DNA of 64,000 bases from Sphingomonas sp. 7/4-4 (GTDB lineage Bacteria > Pseudomonadota > Alphaproteobacteria > Sphingomonadales > Sphingomonadaceae): contig NZ_CP115960.1 in assembly GCF_027941955.1 (NCBI RefSeq), forward strand, positions 558,001 to 622,000, read 5' to 3'. The notes beneath the pieces were generated by a model. It had not been told where the DNA came from. It ran no database searches and saw nothing but the letters and a program-made list of their open reading frames with translations. The translations under genes and the position numbers were made by a program. Below are positions 1-7,625 of this stretch, piece after piece. Within the stretch, counting starts at the first letter, position 1, and each line of letters starts with the position of its first letter.

Positions 1-182
1 GTGATCGGCTCGACTTCGAGCAACTCCGCGAGCTGTCCCTGGTTTAGTCCCTCGTGGCGTTCGAGGAGCTTGAGCGTGCGCCATTGCGGCCCCGTCGCGC
101 CGCTCTTGCGCGCGCGCTCGTCGAAGCGGCGACGCATAATGCGCGAGACATCGCTTATCAGGAAACCGACATTATGGGCCAT
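1..182 (-). CDS. MarR-family transcriptional regulator, N-terminal part (runs off the window edge)
   Basis: Reading leftward from an ATG at 182, 60 codons run off the edge of the window. The peptide starts MAHNVGFLISDVSRIMRRRF and continues with a segment reading GPQWRTLKLLERHEG, then LAELLEVEPIT. This is the usual start of a MarR winged-helix regulator: the N-terminal dimerisation helix, then the first helices of the DNA-binding domain, with the conserved 'L-A-x-L-L-x-V-E-P-I-T' step into the recognition region. The C-terminal half is outside the window, so the ligand cannot be guessed. The gene is divergent from the GFA protein at 268, and short palindromes lie between them, which fits autoregulation or control of the GFA gene and the hydrolase behind it. 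The family call is by motif only. Confidence 0.75.
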   Translation of the reverse strand, partial: MAHNVGFLISDVSRIMRRRFDERARKSGATGPQWRTLKLLERHEGLNQGQLAELLEVEPI

Positions 183-267
183 AGCACGCACATAGTAAGC
201 AGGCTTATAGATTGCAATCGAGGACCAGCTTGCATTGTGCGATGCAGCAATTGCACGGAGGACAATC
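183..267. promoter_or_regulatory. Divergent promoter region with two short palindromes
   Basis: This spacer separates the divergent MarR gene and GFA gene. It holds the 10-bp perfect palindrome GATTGCAATC (210-219) and the 8-bp palindrome GCAATTGC (247-254); both contain GCAAT half-sites. MarR proteins bind short palindromes in such intergenic spaces, so these are candidate operators. The Shine-Dalgarno sequence of the GFA gene, GGAGGAC, is at 257-263. Confidence 0.4.
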
Positions 268-711
268 ATGGCGGGTGAGATGACGGGCGGATGCCAGTGC
301 GGGCGCGTGCGCTATCGCGCGACGGTGCACGACGACGAGGCCTATCTCTGCCATTGCCGGATGTGCCAGCGCGCCACCGGCGGGGTGTCGATCGCGTTCA
401 AGAACCTGTTCAAGAGCGACGTGCATTGGGAGACCGAGCCGGATCGCTACGATTCGTCGCCGATCGCGCAGCGGGGCTTCTGCTCGACCTGCGGGACCTC
501 GCTCACTTATGAGGCGCACGGTCACGACCGGATGGATATGACCGTCGGCAGCTTCGACGATCCCGGGGGTTTCGTGCCCACCGAGCATTCGGGATGCGAG
601 AGCTGGCACCGTGCCTGGCTTGACACCAGCCACCTGCCCGCCTCACGGACCGATCAGAACCCGAGCCTCGTGCAGCGCTGGATGAGAACCGTTGGCAAAC
701 TTCCCGACTGA
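268..711 (+). CDS. GFA (CENP-V/glutathione-dependent formaldehyde-activating) family protein
   Basis: A 147-residue protein with the zinc-binding pattern of the GFA/CENP-V fold: C9-x-C11, then C28-x-C30-x2-C33, and C72-x2-C75. The ATG at 268 is preferred over an upstream in-frame start because GGAGGAC lies 4 bases before it. Family members bind two zinc ions. The founding member was described as condensing formaldehyde with glutathione, but most homologues have no proven reaction, so only the fold is firm. The 3' end overlaps the start of the alpha/beta hydrolase by 20 bases, indicating translational coupling. The divergent MarR gene is the obvious candidate regulator. Confidence 0.85.
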   Translation: MAGEMTGGCQCGRVRYRATVHDDEAYLCHCRMCQRATGGVSIAFKNLFKSDVHWETEPDRYDSSPIAQRGFCSTCGTSLTYEAHGHDRMDMTVGSFDDPGGFVPTEHSGCESWHRAWLDTSHLPASRTDQNPSLVQRWMRTVGKLPD

Positions 712-1453
712 GACGCACCGCTTCAAGAGCTTCGACGGAGTCGAGCTCGCCTGGACCGAGATGGGAGAGGGACGCCCGGTGGTGCTGATCCACGGCTATT
801 TCTCCACGGCGCACGTCAACTGGATCAAATACGGCCATGCCGAGAAGCTCGCCGCGCGCGGCTTTCGGGTGATCATGCCCGATCTGCGCGGGCACGGGCT
901 GAGCGACCGGCCGCACGATCCCGCCGCTTATCCGCCCGACGTGCTGATGCGCGACGGCTTCGCGCTGATCGAGCATCTCGGGCTGACCGATTACGACCTT
1001 GGCGGCTATTCGCTGGGCGGGCGCACGACGCTGCGCATGCTCGTCCACGGCGCGAAGCCGCGGCGGGCGGTGCTGTGCGGCATGGGGCTGGCGGGGCTGA
1101 CCGACACGCATGGGCGGGGCACCTATTTCAGGCGGGTGCTCACCAATCTCGGCACCTTCGAGCGCGGTAGCTCGGAATGGATGACCGAGGCGTTCCTAAA
1201 GACGACCAAGGGCGATCCGGAGGCGCTGCTGCTGATCCTGCAGACCTTTGTCGATACGTCGAGGGAGGAGATCGCGGCGATCGATCTTCCCGCGCTGGTG
1301 GTCACCGGTGCCGAGGATTTCGACAATGGTTCGGCGCAGGAGGTGGCGGATCTGCTGCCGCAAGGGCGTTTCGTCGAGATACCGGGCAATCACATGAGCG
1401 CGGTGACCCGGCCCGAGCTGGGGGATGCGATCGCGGAGTTTTTGGCGGACTGA
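692..1453 (+). CDS. Alpha/beta hydrolase
   Basis: A 253-residue soluble alpha/beta-hydrolase without a signal peptide. The oxyanion-hole motif HG is at 34-35 (VLIHGYF), the nucleophile elbow G-Y-S-L-G places the catalytic Ser at 107, the acid is probably Asp209 or Asp211 (TGAEDFDN) and the catalytic His is 234 (GNHMSA). The motif PDLRGHG at about 63-69 is typical of esterase/epoxide-hydrolase-like members. The start is a TTG at 692, inside the end of the GFA gene. No better start keeps the N-terminal strand that normally precedes 'SFDGVELAW'. The substrate is unknown. Coupling to the GFA gene suggests a shared detoxification or ester-hydrolysis role, which is inference. Confidence 0.85.
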   Translation: MANFPTETHRFKSFDGVELAWTEMGEGRPVVLIHGYFSTAHVNWIKYGHAEKLAARGFRVIMPDLRGHGLSDRPHDPAAYPPDVLMRDGFALIEHLGLTDYDLGGYSLGGRTTLRMLVHGAKPRRAVLCGMGLAGLTDTHGRGTYFRRVLTNLGTFERGSSEWMTEAFLKTTKGDPEALLLILQTFVDTSREEIAAIDLPALVVTGAEDFDNGSAQEVADLLPQGRFVEIPGNHMSAVTRPELGDAIAEFLAD

Positions 1454-1462
1454 TCTCTACAC

Positions 1463-1544
1463 CGTCACCCCGGCGAAGGCCGGGGCCCAGAGCCAGGAAC
1501 GACATCGCTCGTGACCCTGGATCCCGGCTTTTGCCGGGATGACG
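1463..1544 (+). repeat. 82-bp dispersed palindromic repeat, copy 1
   Basis: A stem-forming GTCACCCCGGCGAAGGCC half and a GATCCCGGCttttGCCGGGATGACG half bracket a short central spacer. Nearly identical 82-83 bp copies occur at 7626-7707 (same orientation) and 62301-62383 (inverted), and a minimal hairpin relative is at 38574-38601. This copy is between the hydrolase and the M2 peptidase. It looks like a REP-type element of sphingomonads; a terminator or mRNA-stabiliser role is possible. Confidence 0.85.
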
Positions 1545-1616
1545 AAGAGGAATGCTTGACCCCGTCCAGCCGCCGCGCGACTGTCCGCCATCCTAAGATC
1601 CTCGGGGTTTTTCCAC

Positions 1617-3449
1617 ATGATCCGTACCGGCATCTCGATGCTCGCGCTCGTCTCGTTCCTGGCCGCTCCCGCGGTCTCGCAGACCGCGCCGGCGACACCT
1701 GCGACCAGTGCGCCCACTGCCGCCGAGGCACAGGCGTTCATCGACCGCGTCCAGAAGGAATATACCGAGTTCAACCTGATCAGTCAGCGCGTCGCGTGGA
1801 TCAACGCGACCTACATCACCGACGACACCGATGCGCTCGCCGCCGAATATGGCGCGCGGGGCACCGAAATGGCGGTGCGCTATGCGCTCGAGGCGGCGAA
1901 GTACCAGAATGCGCCGGGGCTGAGCGCCGAGCAGAAGCGCCAGCTCACCATGCTGCGCAGCGCGATCACGCTTCCCGCGCCGACCACGCCGGGCGCCGCG
2001 CAGCAGCTGTCGGACATCTCGACGCGGCTCGGATCGATGTACGCCAAGGGCAAGGGCACGCTGAACGGCAAGCCGATCAACGGCAGCGACATCGAGGCGG
2101 CGATGGGTGAGAGCCGCAATCCGGCCGAGCTCAAGGAGATGTGGGTCAGCTGGAACGACAATGTCGGCGCGCCGATGCGCCGCGATTATGCCAAGATGAC
2201 CGGCATCGCCAATCAGGGCGCAACCGAACTCGGCTTCCCCGACACCGGCACGATGTGGCGTTCGGGTTATGACATGCCGCCGGAAGAGTTCGCGAAGCTG
2301 ACCGACAAGCTCTGGGCCGACGTCAAGCCGCTCTACCTGGCGCTCCACACCTATGTCCGCCGCAAATTGAACGAGAAGTACGGCGATGCGGTGCAGTCGA
2401 AGACCGGGCCGATCCGCGCCGATCTGCTCGGCAACATGTGGGCGCAGGAATGGGGCAACATCTACGACGTTGTCGCGCCCGCCGGCGCCGGGGATGTCGG
2501 CTATGACGTCGGCGAACTGCTCAAGGCCAAGAGCTACGACTGGAAGAAGATGGTCCAGACCGGCGAGGGTTTCTATTCCTCGCTCGGCTTCACGCCGCTG
2601 CCCGAAAGCTTCTGGCAGCGTTCGCTGTTCCTCAAGCCCGCCGACCGCGAAGTGCTGTGCCATGCCTCGGCATGGGATGTCGACGAGAAGGACGATCTGC
2701 GCATCAAGATGTGCATCAAGGTGAATTCGGACGATTTCGTCACGATCCATCACGAACTCGGCCACAATTACTATCAGCGCGCGTACAAGGATCTGCCGCA
2801 GCTCTATCGCAACGGCGCGAACGACGGCTTCCACGAGGCGATCGGCGATTTCGTCGCGCTTTCGATCACGCCCGAATATCTGGTCCAGATCGGCCTGCTC
2901 GACAAGAGCGCCGTGCCGGGTGCCGACAAGGACACCGGGCTGCTGCTCCGCCAGGCGATGGACAAGGTGGCGTTCCTGCCGTTCGGGCTGCTGGTCGACA
3001 AATATCGCTGGCAGATCTTCTCGGGCGAGATCAAGCCCGACGGCTATCAGGCCGGATGGGACAAGCTCCGCCTGCAATATCAGGGCCTCAAGCCGCCCGT
3101 CGCGCGCGACGAGACGCGCTTCGATGCAGGCGGCAAATATCACGTTGCAGGCAGCGTATCCTATACGCGCTACTTCCTCGCGCGGCTGCTCCAGTTCCAG
3201 TTCTACAAGGCGGCGTGCGATCAGGCCGGCTGGAAGGGTCCGCTGCATCGCTGCTCGTTCTACGGGAACAAGGAAGTCGGCGCGCGGCTCAACAAGATGC
3301 TCGAGATGGGCGCGTCGAAGCCTTGGCCCGACGCGCTGCAGGCATTCACCGGCACGCGCGAGATATCGGGCAAGCCGATGATGGAATATTTCGCGCCGCT
3401 CAAGAAGTGGCTCGACGAGCAGAACAAGGGCCAGCCGCAGGGCTGGTGA
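1617..3449 (+). CDS. M2-family zinc metallopeptidase (ACE-like peptidyl-dipeptidase)
   Basis: A 610-residue secreted peptidase related to angiotensin-converting enzyme. Residues 1-22 form a signal peptide (ending AVSQ/TA). The zinc site is complete: H379-E380-L-G-H383 with the third ligand Glu407 in GFHEAIGD, 24 residues after the second His as in M2 enzymes. Length and motif spacing match bacterial single-domain ACE homologues. The likely activity is release of C-terminal dipeptides from oligopeptides in the periplasm. It is followed after 28 bases by the SIMPL gene, perhaps a two-gene unit. No frameshift is seen. The physiological substrate is unknown, but peptide scavenging together with the TonB receptors of this region is plausible. 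Confidence 0.92.
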   Translation: MIRTGISMLALVSFLAAPAVSQTAPATPATSAPTAAEAQAFIDRVQKEYTEFNLISQRVAWINATYITDDTDALAAEYGARGTEMAVRYALEAAKYQNAPGLSAEQKRQLTMLRSAITLPAPTTPGAAQQLSDISTRLGSMYAKGKGTLNGKPINGSDIEAAMGESRNPAELKEMWVSWNDNVGAPMRRDYAKMTGIANQGATELGFPDTGTMWRSGYDMPPEEFAKLTDKLWADVKPLYLALHTYVRRKLNEKYGDAVQSKTGPIRADLLGNMWAQEWGNIYDVVAPAGAGDVGYDVGELLKAKSYDWKKMVQTGEGFYSSLGFTPLPESFWQRSLFLKPADREVLCHASAWDVDEKDDLRIKMCIKVNSDDFVTIHHELGHNYYQRAYKDLPQLYRNGANDGFHEAIGDFVALSITPEYLVQIGLLDKSAVPGADKDTGLLLRQAMDKVAFLPFGLLVDKYRWQIFSGEIKPDGYQAGWDKLRLQYQGLKPPVARDETRFDAGGKYHVAGSVSYTRYFLARLLQFQFYKAACDQAGWKGPLHRCSFYGNKEVGARLNKMLEMGASKPWPDALQAFTGTREISGKPMMEYFAPLKKWLDEQNKGQPQGW

Positions 3450-3477
3450 CACGCCGCGCTTCAAAAGGGGAAACAGG

Positions 3478-4215
3478 ATGATCAAGTACGTGATGGCGCT
3501 CGGGCTGGCGGCAGCGCCGTTGGCGGCCCAGGCGCAGACGGTGGGACCGGTCTCGGTGGAGATCGTCACGACCGGGCAGGTCAGCGTGCCCGCGCAGCGC
3601 TATCGCATGTCGGTGGCGCTCACTGCCAAGGGCAAGGACGAGGCAGCCGCGGGCGTGGCGCTCGCGGCCAATCGCGCCAAGGTGATTCAGGCACTCACGA
3701 CGCTCAATATCCGTGAAGGGCAAGGCGAGATCGGTACGACCAACTCGCTGATGGGTCTGATCTTGTCCTTCGCCGGCGCCAAGTCGAAGCCGAGCTTCAG
3801 CCTCGAAACGCTCGAGGAGGATAGCAAGGAGACGCCGCAATCCACCGCCACCGAGACGCTGCAGTTCGACGCGCCGACGCGCGCCGCGATCGAGAGCGCC
3901 AAGGCGCCGATCGAAGCGAATGGCGGCAAGCTCGACGACGACGTGCTGCCGCTGCTCACCGACTATGTCGCGCCGACGCGGGCGGCCAAGGCCGCGGCGA
4001 TCAAGAAGGCGCAAGGCGAGGCCGATGCCTATGCTGCGACGCTCGGGCTCAAGCGCAGCGCGATCGTCAAGGTCAGCGAGAAGCAGGATCCGACCGCCGG
4101 CGCGCTCGCGCTGATCGGCGAACTGGTGACGATCGTCGCACCGAAGAAGGATGGTGCCGCCGATCAAGTCACCGTCAACGCCAGCCTGGTAGTGGAATTC
4201 CAGCTCAGCCGCTGA
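3478..4215 (+). CDS. SIMPL-domain (DUF541) periplasmic protein
   Basis: A 245-residue protein with a signal peptide (1-20, ending AQAQ) and a single SIMPL/DUF541 domain. Supporting marks are the 'VSVEIVTTGQVSVPAQRYRM' strand, the central alpha-helical stretch rich in A/K, and the closing 'VTVNASLVVEFQL' strand near the C-terminus. The Shine-Dalgarno sequence AAGGGG is about 8 bases before the ATG at 3478. SIMPL proteins are oligomeric envelope proteins of unclear function; one E. coli member affects oxidative-stress tolerance. It directly follows the M2 peptidase, so the two may be co-transcribed. The family is clear and the role is not. Confidence 0.85.
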   Translation: MIKYVMALGLAAAPLAAQAQTVGPVSVEIVTTGQVSVPAQRYRMSVALTAKGKDEAAAGVALAANRAKVIQALTTLNIREGQGEIGTTNSLMGLILSFAGAKSKPSFSLETLEEDSKETPQSTATETLQFDAPTRAAIESAKAPIEANGGKLDDDVLPLLTDYVAPTRAAKAAAIKKAQGEADAYAATLGLKRSAIVKVSEKQDPTAGALALIGELVTIVAPKKDGAADQVTVNASLVVEFQLSR

Positions 4216-4221
4216 GGCGGA

Positions 4222-4353
4222 TCATTCGGGCAATTCCTCGGGGATCGTGTTCTCGTCGGCGATCCCCGCAGCAAATTCGGCGGAACTGTCGGTGCCGTCG
4301 GGCTGATGCGCGTGCGGGGTTTCGGTTTCGGGCTGTTGCTCGGGATCGATCAT
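4222..4353 (-). CDS. 43-residue highly acidic small protein
   Basis: A short gene with a strong ribosome binding site: AAGGAG lies 6 bases before the ATG at 4353. The product begins MIDPEQQPETETPHAHQPDG and ends with the tail IPEELPE. It has 12 Asp/Glu, no Lys or Arg, and no hydrophobic segment, so it should be soluble, disordered and strongly negatively charged. It lies just upstream of a hairpin that may end the amn transcript and may therefore be read from its own promoter or by read-through from amn. No family is recognised. The good Shine-Dalgarno sequence and acidic bias make it more convincing than a chance frame. Confidence 0.55.
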   Translation of the reverse strand: MIDPEQQPETETPHAHQPDGTDSSAEFAAGIADENTIPEELPE

Positions 4354-4387
4354 GGCGTTCTCCTTCGAGGGGAGAACGCTTGGGGTG

Positions 4388-4423
4388 CCCTGATCCTCCC
4401 CGCTGCGCGAGGGAGGATCAGGG
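4388..4423 (-). terminator. 13-bp stem-loop after amn
   Basis: A perfect 13-bp inverted repeat (4388-4400 with 4411-4423, 10-base loop) sits directly after the amn stop codon in transcript direction. There is no long U tract, so it could be a weak terminator or a 3'-end stabiliser. It separates amn from the acidic miniprotein gene. Confidence 0.5.
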
Positions 4424-4425
4424 AG

Positions 4426-5862
4426 TTACCGGAACGGCGGTTCGTTGAACGCCCGCAGCTTGCGGCTGTGCAGCTTGGCGCCTTCGCGGCGGAGCTCCTC
4501 GACGGTCTCGATGCCGATGCGGAGATGCTCGTTGATCGCGCGTTCGTAGAAGCGATTGGCCTGGCCGGGGAGCTTGAGCTCGCCGTGCAGGGGCTTGTCC
4601 GACACGCAGAGCAAGGTGCCGTAGGGCACCCGGAAGCGATAGCCCTGCGCGGCGAGTGTCGCCGATTCCATGTCGACGCCGACCGCGCGGCTGAGCGAGA
4701 AACGCAGGGCCGTAGCCGAATAGCGCAGCTCCCAGTTGCGGTCGTCGGTGGTGACGATGGTGCCGGTGCGCAAGCGCAGCTTGAGTTCGTCGCCCGACTG
4801 GCCCGAAACGGTTTCCGCCGCGCGGGCGAAGGCGAGCTGGACCTCGGCGATCGCGGGGATCGGGATTTCCGGCGGCAGCACGTCGTCCATGATGTGATCG
4901 TCGCGCAGATAGGCGTGGGCGAGGACATAGTCGCCGATCCGCTGGCTGGGGCGCAGGCCGCCGCAATGGCCGATCATCAGCCAAGCCTCGGGGCGGAGCA
5001 CTGCGAGGTGATCGGCGATGGTCTTGGCGTTGGAGGGGCCGACGCCGATATTGACCAGGGTGATCCCCGTCCGGCCCGGCGCCATCAGGTGATAAGCCGG
5101 CATCTGGTGGCGGCGCCAGGCGCTGTCCGAGATGAGGCGGTCCATGTCGTCGGCGCTCTCGATGACGATGCCGCCGGCACCCGAGACCCCGGTGTAGCGA
5201 CTGTCGGGCCCGAGCTGGCCGCATGCCCAACGGACGAATTCGTCGACATAGCGGTGATAGTTGGTGAACAGGATGTATTGCTGGACATGCTCGGTCGGCG
5301 TGCCGGTATAGTGGCGCAGGCGGGCGAGGCTGAAATCGGTGCGCAGCCCGTCGAACAGCGCCAGCGGCCGGATCCCGTCGGGCGACACCCACAGGCCGTC
5401 GGCGATCTCGTCACCGATATGGGCGAGCTCGGTCGCGGGGAAGTGGCGGGCGAGCTCTGTCGCCGAGACTTCATCGAGACTCAGCGCATGGCCCGGATCG
5501 AGCACATAAGCGAAGGGGATCTCCTGCCGCCCGGTCGTCGCATCGACCTCGACGTCATAATCCTCGATCAGGAACGTGAGCTGCTCGATCAGATAGTCGG
5601 AGAACATCGCCGGCTTGGTGACGCTGATGCGATACTCGCCGGGATCGACCAGCCGGCCGAATGAGCGGGGCGGCGCGGGGCGGTCATTGCCGCCGCGATA
5701 GGTGAGCCGGATCTCGGGATAGGCGAAGGAGCCGTCGGTGCGGCTCGAAGGGGCCGGCGGCGTGCCGTCTTCGAGATAGCGGGTGAGGGCGGCCTGGAGG
5801 CGTTCGACCGAGGCGCGATAGAGGCGGTCCAGCTCGGCGACGATGTCTGATGCTTGAGTCAT
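4426..5862 (-). CDS. amn: AMP nucleosidase
   Basis: A 478-residue cytoplasmic enzyme that cleaves AMP to adenine and ribose-5-phosphate. The length matches bacterial Amn. The N-terminal third is the Amn-specific domain and the C-terminal part is a nucleoside-phosphorylase fold: GITLVNIGVGPSNAKT (phosphate/ribose binding), MIGHCGGLR, a DYVLAHAYLRDDHIMDD segment, and AVGVDMESATLA, the conserved Met-Glu ribose-binding signature. The start at 5862 gives the usual N-terminus. It is followed by a hairpin at 4388-4423. It is expected to adjust AMP pools. Together with guaB and ahcY it belongs to purine housekeeping in this window, but there is no operon link to them. Confidence 0.93.
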   Translation of the reverse strand: MTQASDIVAELDRLYRASVERLQAALTRYLEDGTPPAPSSRTDGSFAYPEIRLTYRGGNDRPAPPRSFGRLVDPGEYRISVTKPAMFSDYLIEQLTFLIEDYDVEVDATTGRQEIPFAYVLDPGHALSLDEVSATELARHFPATELAHIGDEIADGLWVSPDGIRPLALFDGLRTDFSLARLRHYTGTPTEHVQQYILFTNYHRYVDEFVRWACGQLGPDSRYTGVSGAGGIVIESADDMDRLISDSAWRRHQMPAYHLMAPGRTGITLVNIGVGPSNAKTIADHLAVLRPEAWLMIGHCGGLRPSQRIGDYVLAHAYLRDDHIMDDVLPPEIPIPAIAEVQLAFARAAETVSGQSGDELKLRLRTGTIVTTDDRNWELRYSATALRFSLSRAVGVDMESATLAAQGYRFRVPYGTLLCVSDKPLHGELKLPGQANRFYERAINEHLRIGIETVEELRREGAKLHSRKLRAFNEPPFR

Positions 5863-5909
5863 CTTCGACCGCTAATGCGCGAAGATGACTCTGGCAAGAC
5901 TGCGGATCG

Positions 5910-5941
5910 TCGGCCTCCGCTCGTGAAAGAGCAGAGGCCGA
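5910..5941 (-). terminator. Imperfect stem-loop after the 82-residue protein gene
   Basis: TCGGCCTC (5910-5917) and GCTC pair with GAGC and GAGGCCGA (5934-5941), with one mismatch and a 6-base loop. It follows the minus-strand gene ending at 5947. A short U run is lacking, so its role as terminator is tentative. Confidence 0.45.
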
Positions 5942-5946
5942 TCGAA

Positions 5947-6195
5947 TCATTTCTTCGAGGCCGGTTCCTTTTCGCCGCCCAGTTGGGTGGCGGCATAGAC
6001 CGCGCCGCCCACCGCAGCGGCGGCACCCGCGGCGACCGCGGCTGCGGCGACCGGGTGGTCCTTCACTGCCTGCACCGTCGCATCGACTGCCCCGGCAACC
6101 GTTTCCTGCGCCGAGGCGAGGAAGGACTTTTCGGAACCTTGGCTCTGGACGGGGCTCTCGCTGCCCGAATCGCTCGTGCTGTTGCTGTTGGCCAT
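5947..6195 (-). CDS. Small Ala-rich membrane-associated protein of unknown function
   Basis: An 82-residue product. Residues 1-25 are Ser/Gln-rich and disordered, 27-46 could form an amphipathic helix (AQETVAGAVDATVQAVKDHP), 48-72 is an Ala/Gly hydrophobic segment that could span or dock on the membrane, and the tail EKEPASKK is charged. The layout (polar head, 'DHP' then Ala-rich anchor) resembles YqjD/ElaB/DUF883-type ribosome-membrane tethers, but it lacks enough signature to name it. The Shine-Dalgarno-like GGGAAG lies 4 bases before the ATG at 6195. It is co-directional with and downstream of the peroxiredoxin, possibly as a stress-induced pair (inference). Confidence 0.7.
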   Translation of the reverse strand: MANSNSTSDSGSESPVQSQGSEKSFLASAQETVAGAVDATVQAVKDHPVAAAAVAAGAAAAVGGAVYAATQLGGEKEPASKK

Positions 6196-6268
6196 GACGC
6201 TTCCCTTTCGTAGAAGTACCCTGGATCAACTCCCGCAACGGCACGGCAGTTCCGTTACGGGTGCGGCG

Positions 6269-6751
6269 TTACAGCTGGCCGAGCAGATAATCGGCCGAGC
6301 TGACTTCGAACGCGCCGGGCGCCTCGACATGGAGCTGCTCGACGACGCCGTCATTGACCAGCATCGAATAGCGCTTGCCGCGGGTGCCGAGGCCGAAGCC
6401 GCTGCCGTCCATCTCGAGGTCCACGGCCTTGGCGAAGGTGCCGTTGCCGTCGGCGAGCATCGTCACCTTGCCGTCGACGCCGCTGGCCTTGCCCCAGGCG
6501 CCCATCACGAACGCGTCGTTGACCGCGGTGCAGGCGATCTCGTCGACGCCCTTCGCCTTGATCTCGTCGGCCTTCTCGACAAAACCGGGGAGGTGCTTGG
6601 CCGAGCAGGTGGGGGTGAAGGCGCCGGGCACCGAGAAGAGCGCGACCTTGCGGCCGGCGAAATATTCGTCCGAGCCGATCTGCTCGGGGCCTGCCTCGGT
6701 CACCTTGACGAGCTGGGTGCTGGGGATGCGGTCGCCAACCTGGATGGTCAT
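6269..6751 (-). CDS. Peroxiredoxin, Prx5/hybrid-type
   Basis: A 160-residue thiol peroxidase reducing H2O2 and organic peroxides. The active-site motif PGAFTPTCS places the peroxidatic Cys at 49, and the catalytic Arg is in the later 'GTRGKRYSMLV' segment typical of the Prx5 group. No second strictly conserved resolving Cys is obvious apart from the Cys in 'EIACTAVND', so it may act as a 1-Cys or atypical 2-Cys enzyme reduced by thioredoxin or glutaredoxin. A strong AAGGAG ribosome site precedes the ATG at 6751. It is divergent from yqgE across a 95-bp spacer that must hold both promoters. Confidence 0.92.
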   Translation of the reverse strand: MTIQVGDRIPSTQLVKVTEAGPEQIGSDEYFAGRKVALFSVPGAFTPTCSAKHLPGFVEKADEIKAKGVDEIACTAVNDAFVMGAWGKASGVDGKVTMLADGNGTFAKAVDLEMDGSGFGLGTRGKRYSMLVNDGVVEQLHVEAPGAFEVSSADYLLGQL

Positions 6752-6846
6752 TTCACTCTCCTTTTGAGGTCAATGCTCCAATCGGCGCGGTCGATGACAT
6801 TTTCAAGCGTGACGGACCCGAAACCGAAGCGATAAGTTGTCGCGGC

Positions 6847-7407
6847 ATGGATTCGACGCCTTATCTCACCGGTCAGTTCCTCCTCGCGATGCCGGGGATC
6901 GGCGATCCGCGCTTCGAGCATGCGGTGATCGCGATGTGCGCGCACGACGAGGAAGGGGCGCTGGGCATCGGCATCGGCGAGACGATCGAAGGGCTGGGGC
7001 TCCACGAATTGCTCAAGCAGTTCGAGATCGATCCCGGCGAGGTGCCCGACGCGCCGGTGCATTTCGGCGGCCCGGTGGAGCCGCGGCGCGGCTTCGTGCT
7101 GCACTCGACCGACTGGGGCGGGCAGGACACGATCGATGTCGGCGGGCGCTGGGCGCTTTCCGGCACGATCGACGTGCTCAAGGCGATCGCCGAGGGAAAG
7201 GGGCCGAGCCGCTGGCTGGTCGCATTGGGCTATGCCGGCTGGGGCGAGGGCCAGCTCGACGAGGAGATGACCCGGCACGGCTGGTTCAGCACCAGCGGCG
7301 ACACGAAGCTGCTCTACGATGTCGACGCCCGGCGACGCTGGGCGCAGGGATTCGAGATCGCCGGAATCGATCCGCGGCTGCTGGCGAACAGCACCGGGAC
7401 GGCGTGA
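6847..7407 (+). CDS. yqgE: YqgE/AlgH family protein
   Basis: A 186-residue protein of the UPF0301/AlgH family, full length. Signatures are the start 'YLTGQFLLAMPGIGDPRF', the 'AVIAMCAHDEEGALGI' strand, 'VHFGGPVEPRRGFVLHS' and 'WLVALGYAGWGEGQL'. The fold is known from structures, and roles in transcription regulation (alginate, in Pseudomonas) have been suggested but not generally proven. The ATG at 6847 has only a weak ribosome site. No frameshift. The 3' flank carries a 58-bp repeat, a LexA-type box and an 82-bp palindromic repeat. Confidence 0.93.
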   Translation: MDSTPYLTGQFLLAMPGIGDPRFEHAVIAMCAHDEEGALGIGIGETIEGLGLHELLKQFEIDPGEVPDAPVHFGGPVEPRRGFVLHSTDWGGQDTIDVGGRWALSGTIDVLKAIAEGKGPSRWLVALGYAGWGEGQLDEEMTRHGWFSTSGDTKLLYDVDARRRWAQGFEIAGIDPRLLANSTGTA

Positions 7408-7426
7408 GTCGCGAAGCCGTGTCGTT

Positions 7427-7484
7427 GGATTTGCGGCGCTTAACTTCGCACTTTTCCCGCGAATTGGGAAATTCCGTTGCGCGG
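7427..7484 (+). repeat. 58-bp intergenic repeat, copy A
   Basis: This matches 39526-39583 (opposite strand) at 54 of 58 positions without gaps. It begins GGATT-TGCGGCGCTTAAC and ends GAAATTCCG-TTGCGCGG; differences are at element positions 6, 29, 39 and 41. CCGCG near the middle can pair with the terminal CGCGG, giving a short stem. Both copies lie at the 3' side of a conserved gene. Function unknown. Confidence 0.85.
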
Positions 7485-7548
7485 GTGCGCAAGTAAATTT
7501 CCTGTGTGCGGTGTTTACGATTGGCCGCTGGGGCGCTGGTTCTTCTGT

Positions 7549-7563
7549 GAACATAAAGAGAAC
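7549..7563 (-). promoter_or_regulatory. LexA-type SOS box (GAAC-N7-GAAC)
   Basis: GAAC-ATAAAGA-GAAC is a perfect match to the direct-repeat LexA operator of alphaproteobacteria (GTTC-N7-GTTC on the minus strand). A GTTC at 7539-7542 also gives an overlapping inverted pair with the first GAAC. A TTTCCTACA motif lies on the minus strand at 7581-7589. No gene start lies within 300 bp on either side in the right orientation. Confidence 0.6.
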
Positions 7564-7625
7564 ATAGTTGCTTTAGGCCATGTAGGAAAGAGGCGCTTAG
7601 GGCAGGAGGGAAGATTCTAATTCTC

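Noticed and set aside
1593-3569. 658-codon open frame antisense to the M2 peptidase
   Set aside because: It is the high-G+C shadow of a convincing gene: Arg/Leu/Ala-rich translation, no domain, no ribosome site. The same applies to long antisense frames at 8031-10124, 10910-12448, 25301-28234 and 45028-46551.
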